Positions 15,938-24,352 of a stretch of 40,055 nt of DNA are shown one piece after another. The stretch lies in NCBI GenBank assembly GCA_945883145.1, contig CAMCXB010000017.1, positions 1 to 40,055 on the forward strand, read 5' to 3'. How positions within the stretch are numbered: the first letter of the stretch is position 1; every line of letters starts with the position of its first letter. The notes beneath the pieces are model-generated. The model did no database searches and had not been told where the DNA came from. It saw only the letters and a program-made list of their open reading frames with translations. The DNA is from Bordetella parapertussis (GTDB taxonomy: Bacteria > Pseudomonadota > Gammaproteobacteria > Burkholderiales > Burkholderiaceae_D). A program made the translations under genes and the position numbers.

Positions 15938-16708
15938 TTAACGTGACTTCAACATACTCATGCCAGATTCATCTAGCGACTTCGCTTCTTTAATGAATCG
16001 AATTTGCGATTCAAAGGAGCGGGTGTAATCAATTAATCTCACTACGGCAATCACTGGATTGACATTACTGCTCTCGAGTGCTTGTGGTGTGACAGTGACA
16101 GGTAAAGGACCGTTAACAAAATCACCGTTCGGTTGTCTAAATTCTGGTTGTGGACGCATTAAGGCATCTTCACGACGCTCAAATGTCATTCGGCTAGAGT
16201 CACGTAACATCAATCGATCGATCAAAACCGATGGCTGTACACCTGGCTGATTCAAGTCACGTGCATAGATGTCACCTTCTTTGGTGATCGTGACATCAAA
16301 GCCAGTCGGTACTGTGATGGGATTTCCTGCCTGTCCTAACACCACATTGCCGGCACCGTTTTCCAACACACCCTGACTGTTCACACTTAAGTCACCACGG
16401 CGTGTAAAACCTAAAGTGCCGTCTTTACCCAACACGCCCAACACGCCTTTTTCATTGATTGCAATATCAGTCGAACGACCGGTTGCCATTAAGGTACCGG
16501 GCGCCATAGAGACTGCATCTTTTTGTTGAATAAACGGTTGAATACGTGAATCAAAGCCGTCACCCTCTGCTTTAACAGCGGTCATAGCACTATCAAAACT
16601 GCGTTTAAAACCGACAGTCGAGATATTCGCCAGTTCGTTATTGAGCTGTTCGCGCAAGAGGCGACGCTCATTAATCGAAGCCAGCGAGGTAAATATCAAG
16701 CGATCCAT
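15938..16708 (-). CDS. flgF: Proximal rod protein FlgF
   Basis: 256 residues. It starts MDRLIFTSLASINERRLLRE with NNELANISTVGFKRSFDSAM, has DIAINEKGVLGVLGKDGTLG and RRGDLSVNSQGVLENGAGNV, and ends ESSNVNPVIAVVRLIDYTRS and FESQIRFIKEAKSLDESGMS. FlgF is a minor proximal rod component. The SSNVN motif before the C-terminal helix is shared by rod and hook proteins. It follows flgE by 28 nt with AAGGA before its ATG. Confidence 0.95.
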   Translation of the reverse strand: MDRLIFTSLASINERRLLREQLNNELANISTVGFKRSFDSAMTAVKAEGDGFDSRIQPFIQQKDAVSMAPGTLMATGRSTDIAINEKGVLGVLGKDGTLGFTRRGDLSVNSQGVLENGAGNVVLGQAGNPITVPTGFDVTITKEGDIYARDLNQPGVQPSVLIDRLMLRDSSRMTFERREDALMRPQPEFRQPNGDFVNGPLPVTVTPQALESSNVNPVIAVVRLIDYTRSFESQIRFIKEAKSLDESGMSMLKSR

Positions 16709-16736
16709 GTCGGTTCCTTAACTACGCTTTCTATCC

Positions 16737-19700
16737 TTAACTACGGATGTTAATAATGGCTTGGGTCAGCGTATTGTTGGTTTCAATCGCCTTCGCATTG
16801 GCCTGGAAATTACGTTGTGCTGTAATCAATTCCACTAGCTCTGTCGTTAAATCGACGTTCGCTCTCTCCCTAGCACCAGCACGAACCGTGCCAAAGCCTG
16901 CGGCACCGGCTTCACCGAATTTCGCATCACCTGATTTCGAGGTGGAGTAGTAGCTGGAGTCACCAATCTGACGTAAACCAGTTGGTGAAGCGAAGTTCAC
17001 CAGAATGATTTTCGCCAATGATTTTTGATTACCGTTTGAATAGCTAGCTGATACCAGTCCATCATCTGCAATGTCCACACCAATCAAATCACCCTCTGGG
17101 CGACCATTTTGATTTTGTTTCAACACCGAGAATGGTGAAGAGAACTGGGTGGATGAACCGTAGTCGATTGAGAATTGCAACGTCGCACCAGAATTACCAA
17201 TGGTGGTACTCTTGAATTGGGTTGCTGTCTCAGGCGACTTCAAATTACCGCCGGTATCAAAGGTCAACTCACCTTTGTCTAAGAAAATAGGTGACCACAG
17301 TTCACGGGTTTCATCTTCTGAAAACGCACCGGGATCTGAGGTCTCCAAACCATCACGGTCTACATACAGTGGGAAGCCATCACCATTCATCGCTTGCTTA
17401 GGCTCCAACCAACGGCTGGTGCTACCACGTGCGCTTTCAATATTAGCTAAACCCCAAATACTGTTAGCAGACACTTTTAAGAATGAGTTATCACCAGTGG
17501 TACCTGTGGTGAAAGTAAAGAATTTATTATTGGTGCCAGGTGTTGTACTTATACCTACCTTCACACCATTCACTGTACGACCAAAGCCATCAGCAAGTGA
17601 GTTAATACGACGCTCTAAATCTTGTCGGAATTCTTCGATGTTGTAATCCGAACGCTGTGGCATTTCAATTAAACTGGTCACGTTATCAACGGTGACAACG
17701 AACTGATTGTTAGAACCATCAACACGGAATTTATTGTCAAGGTTAATACCAATCGTATTGCCGTTTAATATCGCAGGCTCGGAAGTAATACCACGCAATG
17801 GAGTAGATGAAGTATCTGTTGACACACCATCAACACCTTGAGGGAACCCAAATAATGCACTCGCTAAAGAGCTTGCATTAGAAATCTTAATGCTCGAAGT
17901 ATCACCAGTCGAGCTGGATGAAATATTAAAGGTACCGCTGGTTTCTTCAAATGTGACATTGATACCATAGCGATGATCTAATGGATCCAGAATCGTGCCA
18001 CCATTTGGCGTCACGGTGGCGCCGTAGGTGCCAGTGAGTAGATCAACCGCTACTTTTGCAGTTGGTAAATCAAATAAATCATTCTTAATTAAGCCCGGCG
18101 CTTGCAAAGAAATCACTGCATCATTCGATGCTTTGAATGTGAATGAACGTTTAACTGGGTTGTAACCTACTATGATTTCTGGATCACCAGGTTGATTGAA
18201 TACATCATGAATTTTCTTTTGCAGTAATGCAACTGAGTCCGCAATCGTGACAGCTTTTAAATCAGTGACATCACCGATGGTTGGGTCAGGATTTTGTGTA
18301 ATCGAAATAACATGCTCAGTACCATTATCCGTAGAAATCTTGAACAGACTTGCTGTATCAGGATTTGCTGTGGAAGACAAAGAACTAAAATCGAAATAAC
18401 GCTCATCACCATAAGATTTGTTGATCACATTGGTGATTTCACGTGCGAGCTCCACACCCGTATATTTTTTCTCCGCGGTGAGATTTTGCAAATAACTCAA
18501 ATCAATCTTGATATCTTGTGAAGAGCCATCTACATTCAAATCAAAGGTAATACCTGCTGCCGCTTCATAGGAAGCAGTCACGGTAATAACAGGTGCAGTA
18601 TCATCAACCTTCGTGACACTGAGATTGCCTGTCACTGTGTCATACGTTGCGGTGTAAGTAGGATGGGTTGCATTGGCTTTGGTTATTTCCGTTGCCAATA
18701 ATTTTAGTGAAGTGGCTGTAAATGTCGTGGTGCCATCATTAAATGAATACGACTTTGCACCTTCAACCTTTGCATAATCAACAATAGAATCTACATTTGG
18801 ACGCAAGAAACTGACTTGCGTATTAATGTTTGCTACATTCGCTGCATCGGTCGATGTTAAGGTGATGGTTGCAGCATCTGCAGTACCCGAAGACCAACCA
18901 ACAAAAGGACCACCACTAAATGTGCCTGCAGTTGTGGGATTAGCATCCGTCGCTTCTTCTGCCGTAGCACCGTCAGCCAGATCTGCAAATAATGCAGCCA
19001 CCTCTGTTCCAGTTAGCGCTTCAGTCGCGGTAAATTTTAAGCCGGCAACAGTAACGACATCGCCTTCTTTCATATCTTTAAACGTTAATACTGTAGTTTC
19101 CGCTACGCCTTCTTCATTATCAGCAATGCTCACAGCAATAGCTGGCAAAGTACGCGATACAACAATATTGGTTACATTGCCGTTGGTAGCTGCGGTAAAT
19201 GCTAATGTAGCGCCTGTTGCAGTAGCAGTAGTTGTTGCCCAGTTAGCTAAGGGACCTGCTGAAAAACTACCTGCCAATGTTGGATTTGTAACAAGCGCAG
19301 CTGCAGTTGCTTGAGTTGCAGTACTACCCGCAGCTAGTCCAGCAAATGCACTGGCGACTTGAGTCGCTGTAACAGCGCCAGTTGCAGTGAATGTCAAACC
19401 ACCTACAGTCACTGTATCGCCGTCTTCCATGTCTTTAAAGGTGACGGTATTAACTTCATTTATATCCGGTGTGCCGGCAACTGTGACAACGGTTGGCGCA
19501 CCTGCAACTGCAGCCGATGTTGCAGCAATATCTGTTGCATTACCAACTACTGATGCTGTGAATTCCAAATCAGCACCATTAGCTGTGCCACCAACCCAGC
19601 CAGTTAATGTGCCGGCTGAGAATGAACCTGCTCCTGGTGGCAGAATTTGTGATCCATTTGCAGTTGTAAAGTCAGTACCATCAGTTAAACCTTCAAAGGC

Positions 19701-21389
19701 AGTTGCTAGCTCTGCAGCAGTGACTGCACCTGTCGCTGTAAATGTTAATCCACCTATTGTGACTGATTCAGTTGCAACTAAATCTTTGAAAGTGATTGTT
19801 GCAGTTTCAAATGTTCCCGCAGTTGATGCTGTAGTAACTGTTGGCGTTGCCATCGTAGCTGCTGCGGCAGGAACTAAATCTGTTACATCACCTGTACCCG
19901 TAGAGACAAATATCACTTCTGCACCGGTTGAAGTGGGATCAACCTCCCAATCGGTTAGCGTAGTGCCATTGAAACTACCTTTGGTTGGATTAGTACCTGC
20001 CTTAAAAGCTGCTGCGACTTCAACTGCTGTCATTGCTGCCGTTGCAGTGAGTGTCATCGTATCGATCGTAACGGTGTCACCTGCTTGCAAAGCTGTAAAG
20101 GTTACCGTCGCTTTTTCATTGATTGCATCGGTTCCGTCAGTTGTCTCAGCAGAGGGTGCTTGCGTTGCATTGCTAAATATAATTTCTTCAGCAGGGATTG
20201 CGGTCACTATTGGAGGCGGTGCTAAGGTACCGCCATCTTTTACAACCACGACTAATTCATCACCTGTAGCATTCAGTGACACCACATAATCATGTGGAAA
20301 TTCTAAATCGCCATTAATTGCAGCGACTAAGTCTTGTAGATTTTCTTCGCTATAAGCTGGCGCAATACCATCGTCGAATGTATAAGATCCTGCACCCGCG
20401 GTGGTTGGATAAGAAATCTCACCAGCGGTGCCATCTTCTAATAATTGATTAATCTTGGCTGGAAATGAAATGGCATTTTTCCATTCATTAGTGAGCAATG
20501 GTGGTAATGCTGTACCACTGACACTGGCCGCGGAAGAAGCGAGAGGATTTTTTAAATCATCGAGATTAAATAATTTTGTTACACCACGTGCGATATCTTG
20601 CGGTGGAATATCCGCTTCAGAACGAATCTCACCATATTTATTCACATACTGCTTATCACCACTTTTATCCGTGGATTGAATTAAGAGTTCTTGTAATTTT
20701 GTGTCTCCAATGAAGACATAGGTCTGCCATTTGTTGGAAGGATCATCAGGGCTAGCTACTTGTGTTTTACGATAATAAACTGTCGCTAAGTAGCCATTAC
20801 CACCTGCATCATAAACAGTGACTGCTGTGGTTTTGTTATAGGTTGTTGGATCATTACGATCAAAAGGCAGTATAGGTACTTGTGCATCGGATGGAAAATT
20901 CAAACCGAGTTGAATTTCTGAGGTTGCTACTGCATCACCACTGGTCTTACGTGGAATCAGTAATTTAGAAAGATTATCTAAGTCTGCTTTACCTGAGGAG
21001 TCAACTGCTGCTGCAATCAATGCCTGTCCTGCTGAGTTAACGACGTTATACGAGTCGTTCAACATGAAGGTACCGTTACGCGTGAAAATATCTTGCAAGC
21101 CATCGGCTGATTTCAATGGGAAGAAACCATCACCTGTAATCGCGATATCAAGTGAGTTCGCTGAGAATTGAATGTTACCTTGACTGAATTCCTGACTCAC
21201 CTGCTTAAGTGCCACACCTTGACCAATAACAGAAGATGCCTTCTGCAAAGGAGAAGTCGCAAAAATGTCACCAAAGTCAGCGCGTGAACGCTTGAAACCT
21301 GTGGTGCCCACGTTGGCGATGTTATTACTGGTTACGGATAGCTGAGAGGTGGCGGCATTCAAACCAGTTAATGAGGTATAAAAAGACAT
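16737..21389 (-). CDS. flgE: Giant flagellar hook protein FlgE with inserted tandem repeats
   Basis: About 1550 residues against some 400 in enterobacteria. The ends are ordinary FlgE: MSFYTSLTGLNAATSQLSVT with SNNIANVGTTGFKRSRADFG, LDIAITGDGFFPLK near 80, and at the C-terminus GDLIGVDIADDGLVSASYSN, IILVNFASPTGLRQIGDSSY and NVDLTTELVELITAQRNFQA. Position between flgD and flgF confirms the call. Between about 415 and 860 lie four tandem repeats of roughly 100-118 residues built around DTVTVGGLTFTATGAVTA, which resemble repeats of large secreted adhesins more than hook domains. The region from 860 to 1400 is a further insertion rich in Thr/Ser/Asp. AGGAG precedes the ATG; flgD lies 60 nt upstream. 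The reading frame is intact throughout, so this is not a pseudogene. The hook surface is probably greatly decorated. Confidence 0.95.
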   Translation of the reverse strand: MSFYTSLTGLNAATSQLSVTSNNIANVGTTGFKRSRADFGDIFATSPLQKASSVIGQGVALKQVSQEFSQGNIQFSANSLDIAITGDGFFPLKSADGLQDIFTRNGTFMLNDSYNVVNSAGQALIAAAVDSSGKADLDNLSKLLIPRKTSGDAVATSEIQLGLNFPSDAQVPILPFDRNDPTTYNKTTAVTVYDAGGNGYLATVYYRKTQVASPDDPSNKWQTYVFIGDTKLQELLIQSTDKSGDKQYVNKYGEIRSEADIPPQDIARGVTKLFNLDDLKNPLASSAASVSGTALPPLLTNEWKNAISFPAKINQLLEDGTAGEISYPTTAGAGSYTFDDGIAPAYSEENLQDLVAAINGDLEFPHDYVVSLNATGDELVVVVKDGGTLAPPPIVTAIPAEEIIFSNATQAPSAETTDGTDAINEKATVTFTALQAGDTVTIDTMTLTATAAMTAVEVAAAFKAGTNPTKGSFNGTTLTDWEVDPTSTGAEVIFVSTGTGDVTDLVPAAAATMATPTVTTASTAGTFETATITFKDLVATESVTIGGLTFTATGAVTAAELATAFEGLTDGTDFTTANGSQILPPGAGSFSAGTLTGWVGGTANGADLEFTASVVGNATDIAATSAAVAGAPTVVTVAGTPDINEVNTVTFKDMEDGDTVTVGGLTFTATGAVTATQVASAFAGLAAGSTATQATAAALVTNPTLAGSFSAGPLANWATTTATATGATLAFTAATNGNVTNIVVSRTLPAIAVSIADNEEGVAETTVLTFKDMKEGDVVTVAGLKFTATEALTGTEVAALFADLADGATAEEATDANPTTAGTFSGGPFVGWSSGTADAATITLTSTDAANVANINTQVSFLRPNVDSIVDYAKVEGAKSYSFNDGTTTFTATSLKLLATEITKANATHPTYTATYDTVTGNLSVTKVDDTAPVITVTASYEAAAGITFDLNVDGSSQDIKIDLSYLQNLTAEKKYTGVELAREITNVINKSYGDERYFDFSSLSSTANPDTASLFKISTDNGTEHVISITQNPDPTIGDVTDLKAVTIADSVALLQKKIHDVFNQPGDPEIIVGYNPVKRSFTFKASNDAVISLQAPGLIKNDLFDLPTAKVAVDLLTGTYGATVTPNGGTILDPLDHRYGINVTFEETSGTFNISSSSTGDTSSIKISNASSLASALFGFPQGVDGVSTDTSSTPLRGITSEPAILNGNTIGINLDNKFRVDGSNNQFVVTVDNVTSLIEMPQRSDYNIEEFRQDLERRINSLADGFGRTVNGVKVGISTTPGTNNKFFTFTTGTTGDNSFLKVSANSIWGLANIESARGSTSRWLEPKQAMNGDGFPLYVDRDGLETSDPGAFSEDETRELWSPIFLDKGELTFDTGGNLKSPETATQFKSTTIGNSGATLQFSIDYGSSTQFSSPFSVLKQNQNGRPEGDLIGVDIADDGLVSASYSNGNQKSLAKIILVNFASPTGLRQIGDSSYYSTSKSGDAKFGEAGAAGFGTVRAGARERANVDLTTELVELITAQRNFQANAKAIETNNTLTQAIINIRS
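18816..20117 (-). repeat. Four tandem ~100-118-residue repeats inside flgE
   Basis: Protein-level repeats starting near residues 425, 528, 645 and 763 (spacing about 103, 117 and 118). Each has T-(F)-K-D-x-x-x-G-D-x-V-T-(V/I)-x-G-L-x-F-T-A-T, then V-T-x-x-(Q/E)-V-A-x-A-F, then x-G-(S/T)-F-(S/N)-(A/G)-G-x-L-x-x-W, then a beta strand and N-(V/A)-T-(D/N)-I. They are diverged, not identical, so they are old. Confidence 0.85.
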
Positions 21390-21449
21390 GTGTGCTTCTC
21401 CTGAATTTCGTGTGGACTTGTGTTCTGTTCTTTAGTGATGAGTCTTTGC

Positions 21450-22163
21450 TTAATTACCAATGCGTTTAATTTCCGACATACTCATGGTCGTGTTATTACC
21501 TACATCAACTTTCATATCGCCTGTCACTGCATCGGTTGAAACACCTTTCACAGTGGCGAGTGTTGAGACTGGGACTTTGCTTTCTTTTCCAAATTTCAAT
21601 GTAGTCGCTTCGATTCTATATTTGCCATCTGCGACTTTGTTACCTGCATCATCATTACCATCCCATGTGAATGGGAACTCACCCTTCTTCTGCGCGCCTA
21701 TGCTGCCTGTACGTACCAGTTGTCCTGATGCAGAAAATACTTTGAGTGAAATAGAATCCACATCACTCGGCAATGAAACAACACCATCAACGGCCGCGCT
21801 ATTGGCAACCATTGCTTGACCATCAGCTAATGACACTTTTTTACCCAAGAGTGATGCTGCTGATGTCATACGATCTGTGGACATGGTCTTCACCAAGCTA
21901 GTCATTGAATCTGACATCTTGGTGGTGGCTTCTAATTGTGAAAATTGCGCTAACTGCGAAACGAAGGCTGTGTTATCCATAGGATCTAATGGATTTTGGC
22001 TTTTCAACTGTGCTGTAAACAATGTCAGAAAAGCGGTTTGCCCCATCGCACCGCCATTACCATTTAAGACAGCTTCCTCTGCTTCTTTTTTAGCTTGTGT
22101 AGTGGTCTTGATATTCGACGGCACCGTGCTACTGGTGGTATCCACTGTTGAAGTGATGGCCAT
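21450..22163 (-). CDS. flgD: Hook cap / hook assembly protein FlgD
   Basis: 237 residues. The signature GQTAFLTLFTAQLKSQNPLD with PMDNTAFVSQLAQFSQLEAT lies at about 38-76. A FlgD Ig-like (FlgD_ig) domain follows with FSASGQLVRTGSIGAQKKGE and FTWDGNDDAGNKVADGKYRI at about 135-180. FlgD caps the growing hook and is required to add FlgE, here an exceptionally large FlgE; FlgD itself is of normal size. AAGGA precedes the ATG, 11 nt after flgC. Confidence 0.95.
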   Translation of the reverse strand: MAITSTVDTTSSTVPSNIKTTTQAKKEAEEAVLNGNGGAMGQTAFLTLFTAQLKSQNPLDPMDNTAFVSQLAQFSQLEATTKMSDSMTSLVKTMSTDRMTSAASLLGKKVSLADGQAMVANSAAVDGVVSLPSDVDSISLKVFSASGQLVRTGSIGAQKKGEFPFTWDGNDDAGNKVADGKYRIEATTLKFGKESKVPVSTLATVKGVSTDAVTGDMKVDVGNNTTMSMSEIKRIGN

Positions 22164-22174
22164 GATAATTTTCC

Positions 22175-22600
22175 TTAAGCTTTAATAATGTCTATGGTGC
22201 GCATCATTAATTCACGCGCAGTGTTAACAACTTCAACATTGTTTTGATACGAACGCGATGCGGCCATCAAATCAATCATTTCTGTCACTTCATTCACATT
22301 CGACTGATAAACAAACCCTTCTTTGTCTGCCAGCGGATTATTCGGGTCATACAATTTAGGAATCGGACGTTTGTCATCCACGATTTTGTCTACCTTCACA
22401 CCACCGACATAAGGTGCGCCAGCATGCGTCATTTCATCATCCATCAATGCTTTGAAAATCACACGCTTACCTTTGAACGCTTCTTGTTCATTCGGTGCAG
22501 TGGTACCTGCATTGGCAAGATTCGATGCAGTGGTGTTCATACGAATTAACTGCGCATTGAGTGCAGTACCACCAATTCCAAAAATACTATCTATAGGCAT
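22175..22600 (-). CDS. flgC: Proximal rod protein FlgC
   Basis: 141 residues, the usual length. It begins MPIDSIFGIGGTALNAQLIR with TTASNLANAGTTAPNEQEAF, includes GVKVDKIVDDKRPIPKLYDP and HPLA-type NNPLADKEGFVYQSNVNEVT, and ends MIDLMAASRSYQNNVEVVNT. FlgC is a proximal rod subunit. It is 6 nt downstream of flgB with GGGGAG before the ATG, within the flgB operon. Confidence 0.97.
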   Translation of the reverse strand: MPIDSIFGIGGTALNAQLIRMNTTASNLANAGTTAPNEQEAFKGKRVIFKALMDDEMTHAGAPYVGGVKVDKIVDDKRPIPKLYDPNNPLADKEGFVYQSNVNEVTEMIDLMAASRSYQNNVEVVNTARELMMRTIDIIKA

Positions 22601-22606
22601 GAACTA

Positions 22607-22996
22607 TTACTCCCCTCGTAAGGCTTTACGCACGCCTGATATGCGACTTTCAAGAAATGACAAAGTAGCTTGATAATCTGCTGCTGCTTTACCGTATTTC
22701 GCTTGCTCGACTGTCATCTCAACCGTGTTGCCGTCGATTGATGCATTGAATGGCACGCGATAACGTAGTCCATCGGTATTCACACTCTCATCTGCAAAAT
22801 CAAAATGATTGTTATGCGTACTATTAATAGGTTGTTCAAACTTCGCTTGACTCATCACCACTTTAAAATCGAGTTCTCTGGCTTTGAAATGCGGGGTATC
22901 GCCGTTAGCGATATTGCGGGCGAGCAGCTCCATGCGCTCATTACGTACGCGCAGTGCTTTTTCATGAACACCCATGGTTCGTTCTAGTAAATTCAT
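22607..22996 (-). CDS. flgB: Proximal rod protein FlgB, first gene of the rod/hook operon
   Basis: 129 residues. It has LLERTMGVHEKALRVRNERM, LLARNIANGDTPHFKARELD and near the end VEQAKYGKAAADYQATLSFL, as in FlgB. FlgB is the most proximal rod subunit, next to FliE and the MS ring. It starts the transcript flgBCDEFGHIJKL and probably fliD, whose genes are separated by at most 94 nt. A well-formed sigma-54 promoter and two GGCAA-N4-TTGCC boxes lie upstream. Confidence 0.95.
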   Translation of the reverse strand: MNLLERTMGVHEKALRVRNERMELLARNIANGDTPHFKARELDFKVVMSQAKFEQPINSTHNNHFDFADESVNTDGLRYRVPFNASIDGNTVEMTVEQAKYGKAAADYQATLSFLESRISGVRKALRGE

Positions 22997-23078
22997 CTTT
23001 ACCTCCCGTGCTAACTTGGTTTTTTTGAGGTTTTAATCTCACCTAGTCATTAAAGTTTCCAGCTGTCATGCCGACATA

Positions 23079-23094
23079 TGCAAGGTTTATGCCA
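23079..23094 (-). promoter_or_regulatory. Sigma-54 promoter of the flgB operon
   Basis: On the minus strand it reads TGGCATAAACCTTGCA, matching TGGCACG-N4-TTGCA with the correct GG-N10-GC spacing. The predicted start is near 23068, about 70 nt before the flgB ATG. Confidence 0.75.
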
Positions 23095-23147
23095 AGCAAT
23101 ACGTCAATACGGATTGCCAGTAAAACCGGTTTTATTTCGCCTCCGGT

Positions 23148-23196
23148 GGCAAAAGCTTGCCGAAAGCCGTTCTTAAGACGGTGGCAAAACTTCGCC
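23148..23196. promoter_or_regulatory. Two GGCAA-N4-TTGCC boxes at enhancer distance from flgB
   Basis: GGCAAAAGCTTGCC (23148-23161) is perfect and GGCAAAACTTCGCC (23183-23196) has one mismatch; their starts are 35 bp apart. They lie near -87 and -122 from the predicted sigma-54 start, the normal position for binding sites of a sigma-54 activator such as FleQ, FlrA or FlrC. Confidence 0.6.
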
Positions 23197-23240
23197 GCCG
23201 GCTAATTCAACACCTTGATGTATAAGCACTTTCAAGTTCT

Positions 23241-24233
23241 CTATTCCGATGCAGCCGTTAACGAAGAGACGGTCGTACTTAGCCTCTGTCGTGCGTTATG
23301 GCGTAGCCCATTCAATATGGAATTGCGTGTGATCGCATTGTTTGGATCACGTCCTTCATAGAGGATGTTGGCTTGACGACCTGCGATAGGAAGAGGCGCA
23401 TGCGCTCTCTTCTCACCTCTTACTGCCGGAGACAAAATGGTCAGATATAAATCATCGAGTGAAGCTGGACCTTTTCTTTGATCCTTGAGTTTTGTTTGAT
23501 CGAAGTAGTTATTCACAAGGTCTAACTGCTGAGATACCGATAACTGCAAAATATCTTTCGCATTACCGTTAAACCCGACGCTAGCAGCACCGCGATTGCT
23601 GCCATCACAAAATTGAATAATGCCGTGGCAGTTTCCATTGGTTGCGCGTGGATTTAAGCCATCTGACTCCATTAAGCTCATGGTGGCAAAGTCATCAGGT
23701 ACAAATTGATGCTTCTCAGCCAAGCTCAAAATCTTTTGTCGAATCTGACTCAAATCATTAGGATCGACATAGCCTTTCGATACGGCGCGCGATAAGGTTT
23801 GTTCTAATAACTGTGCGTTGCTATGTTTTGATGCCGGATTAATTTGTACGCTCTCCACCACGGGTTGACGCGTCTTCAGCATGTTTAATGTGTTAGCTTG
23901 CGTTAGCGTGGCTAGATTTAACTGCTGACCAGAAAAAATTTTGTTGGGATTGGAAATACCATTGCTTTTTGCAATATCAATTGCCATTGCATGGATTTCA
24001 CTAGCGCTAAATTTATTTACGTTAGCGCCTAAAAATTGTTTGGTGAGTCCAATCAGCGTGTCGCCACGTTTTACGTTCACGACAGACTCAGACTGACGAC
24101 TATTCGTCGCCTCGGTCCAGGCATTTTTAAATGCAGCACCACTTTCCGTCATCCCAGATTCTGGCCGCGTCCGAGCTGAAGCGGGCCGACTTGGGGCTTG
24201 CGTTTGATCTGTAAGTGACTGATTTATAATCAT
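23241..24233 (-). CDS. LysM plus lytic-transglycosylase-like protein, candidate flagellar peptidoglycan hydrolase
   Basis: 330 residues. A disordered start leads into a LysM domain at about 51-107 (VVNVKRGDTLIGLTKQFLGA ... NPNKIFSGQQLNL), which binds peptidoglycan. From about 177 a lysozyme/transglycosylase-like domain follows: FATMSLMESDGLNPRATNGN with a candidate catalytic Glu189, then CHGIIQFCDGSNRGAASVGF and LDLVNNYF. There is no N-terminal signal peptide, although the substrate is periplasmic, so export through the flagellar type III apparatus (as for FlgJ) is plausible inference. It sits between the flgB regulatory region and flgA, with its own sigma-54-like promoter. Since FlgJ here lacks its enzyme domain, this is a good candidate to open the wall for the rod, comparable in role to SltF-type enzymes. 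Confidence 0.75.
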   Translation of the reverse strand: MIINQSLTDQTQAPSRPASARTRPESGMTESGAAFKNAWTEATNSRQSESVVNVKRGDTLIGLTKQFLGANVNKFSASEIHAMAIDIAKSNGISNPNKIFSGQQLNLATLTQANTLNMLKTRQPVVESVQINPASKHSNAQLLEQTLSRAVSKGYVDPNDLSQIRQKILSLAEKHQFVPDDFATMSLMESDGLNPRATNGNCHGIIQFCDGSNRGAASVGFNGNAKDILQLSVSQQLDLVNNYFDQTKLKDQRKGPASLDDLYLTILSPAVRGEKRAHAPLPIAGRQANILYEGRDPNNAITRNSILNGLRHNARQRLSTTVSSLTAASE

Positions 24234-24264
24234 TTTTTAATTCCTTAAGCACTAGGCTTGGGGG

Positions 24265-24280
24265 TGGCTCTATTTTTGCT
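24265..24280 (+). promoter_or_regulatory. Sigma-54 promoter of flgA
   Basis: TGGCTCTATTTTTGCT keeps TGGC, TTGCT and the GG-N10-GC spacing. The predicted start is near 24292, about 60 nt before the flgA start codon. It faces the minus-strand promoter at 24328-24343. Confidence 0.65.
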
Positions 24281-24327
24281 TGTTGTAACGCACCTGTCGG
24301 AACTCCAACAGGCTTCCGTAGAGGATT

Positions 24328-24343
24328 AGCAAAGGCTGTACCA
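24328..24343 (-). promoter_or_regulatory. Sigma-54-like promoter of the LysM-transglycosylase gene
   Basis: On the minus strand it reads TGGTACAGCCTTTGCT, with correct GG-N10-GC spacing and TTGCT. The predicted start is near 24317, about 85 nt before the ATG. Transcripts from this promoter and the flgA promoter would overlap at their 5' ends by some 25 nt. Confidence 0.5.
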
Positions 24344-24352
24344 CCGAATAAA

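Noticed and set aside
18816..20117. CRISPR-like or mobile repeat array in the 19-20 kb region
   Set aside because: The repeats are long, diverged and in frame within flgE; there are no short identical repeats with spacers and no transposase.
19387..20289. A 300-codon open frame on the plus strand opposite flgE
   Set aside because: It is the shadow of the Ala/Val/Thr-rich repeats of flgE; it has no ribosome site and no protein-like domain, and flgE is certain on the other strand.
16737..21389. Fusion or assembly artefact explaining the giant flgE
   Set aside because: A single uninterrupted frame of 4.65 kb with FlgE ends at both extremities and normal neighbours is hard to obtain by chance, although only resequencing can exclude an assembly error.
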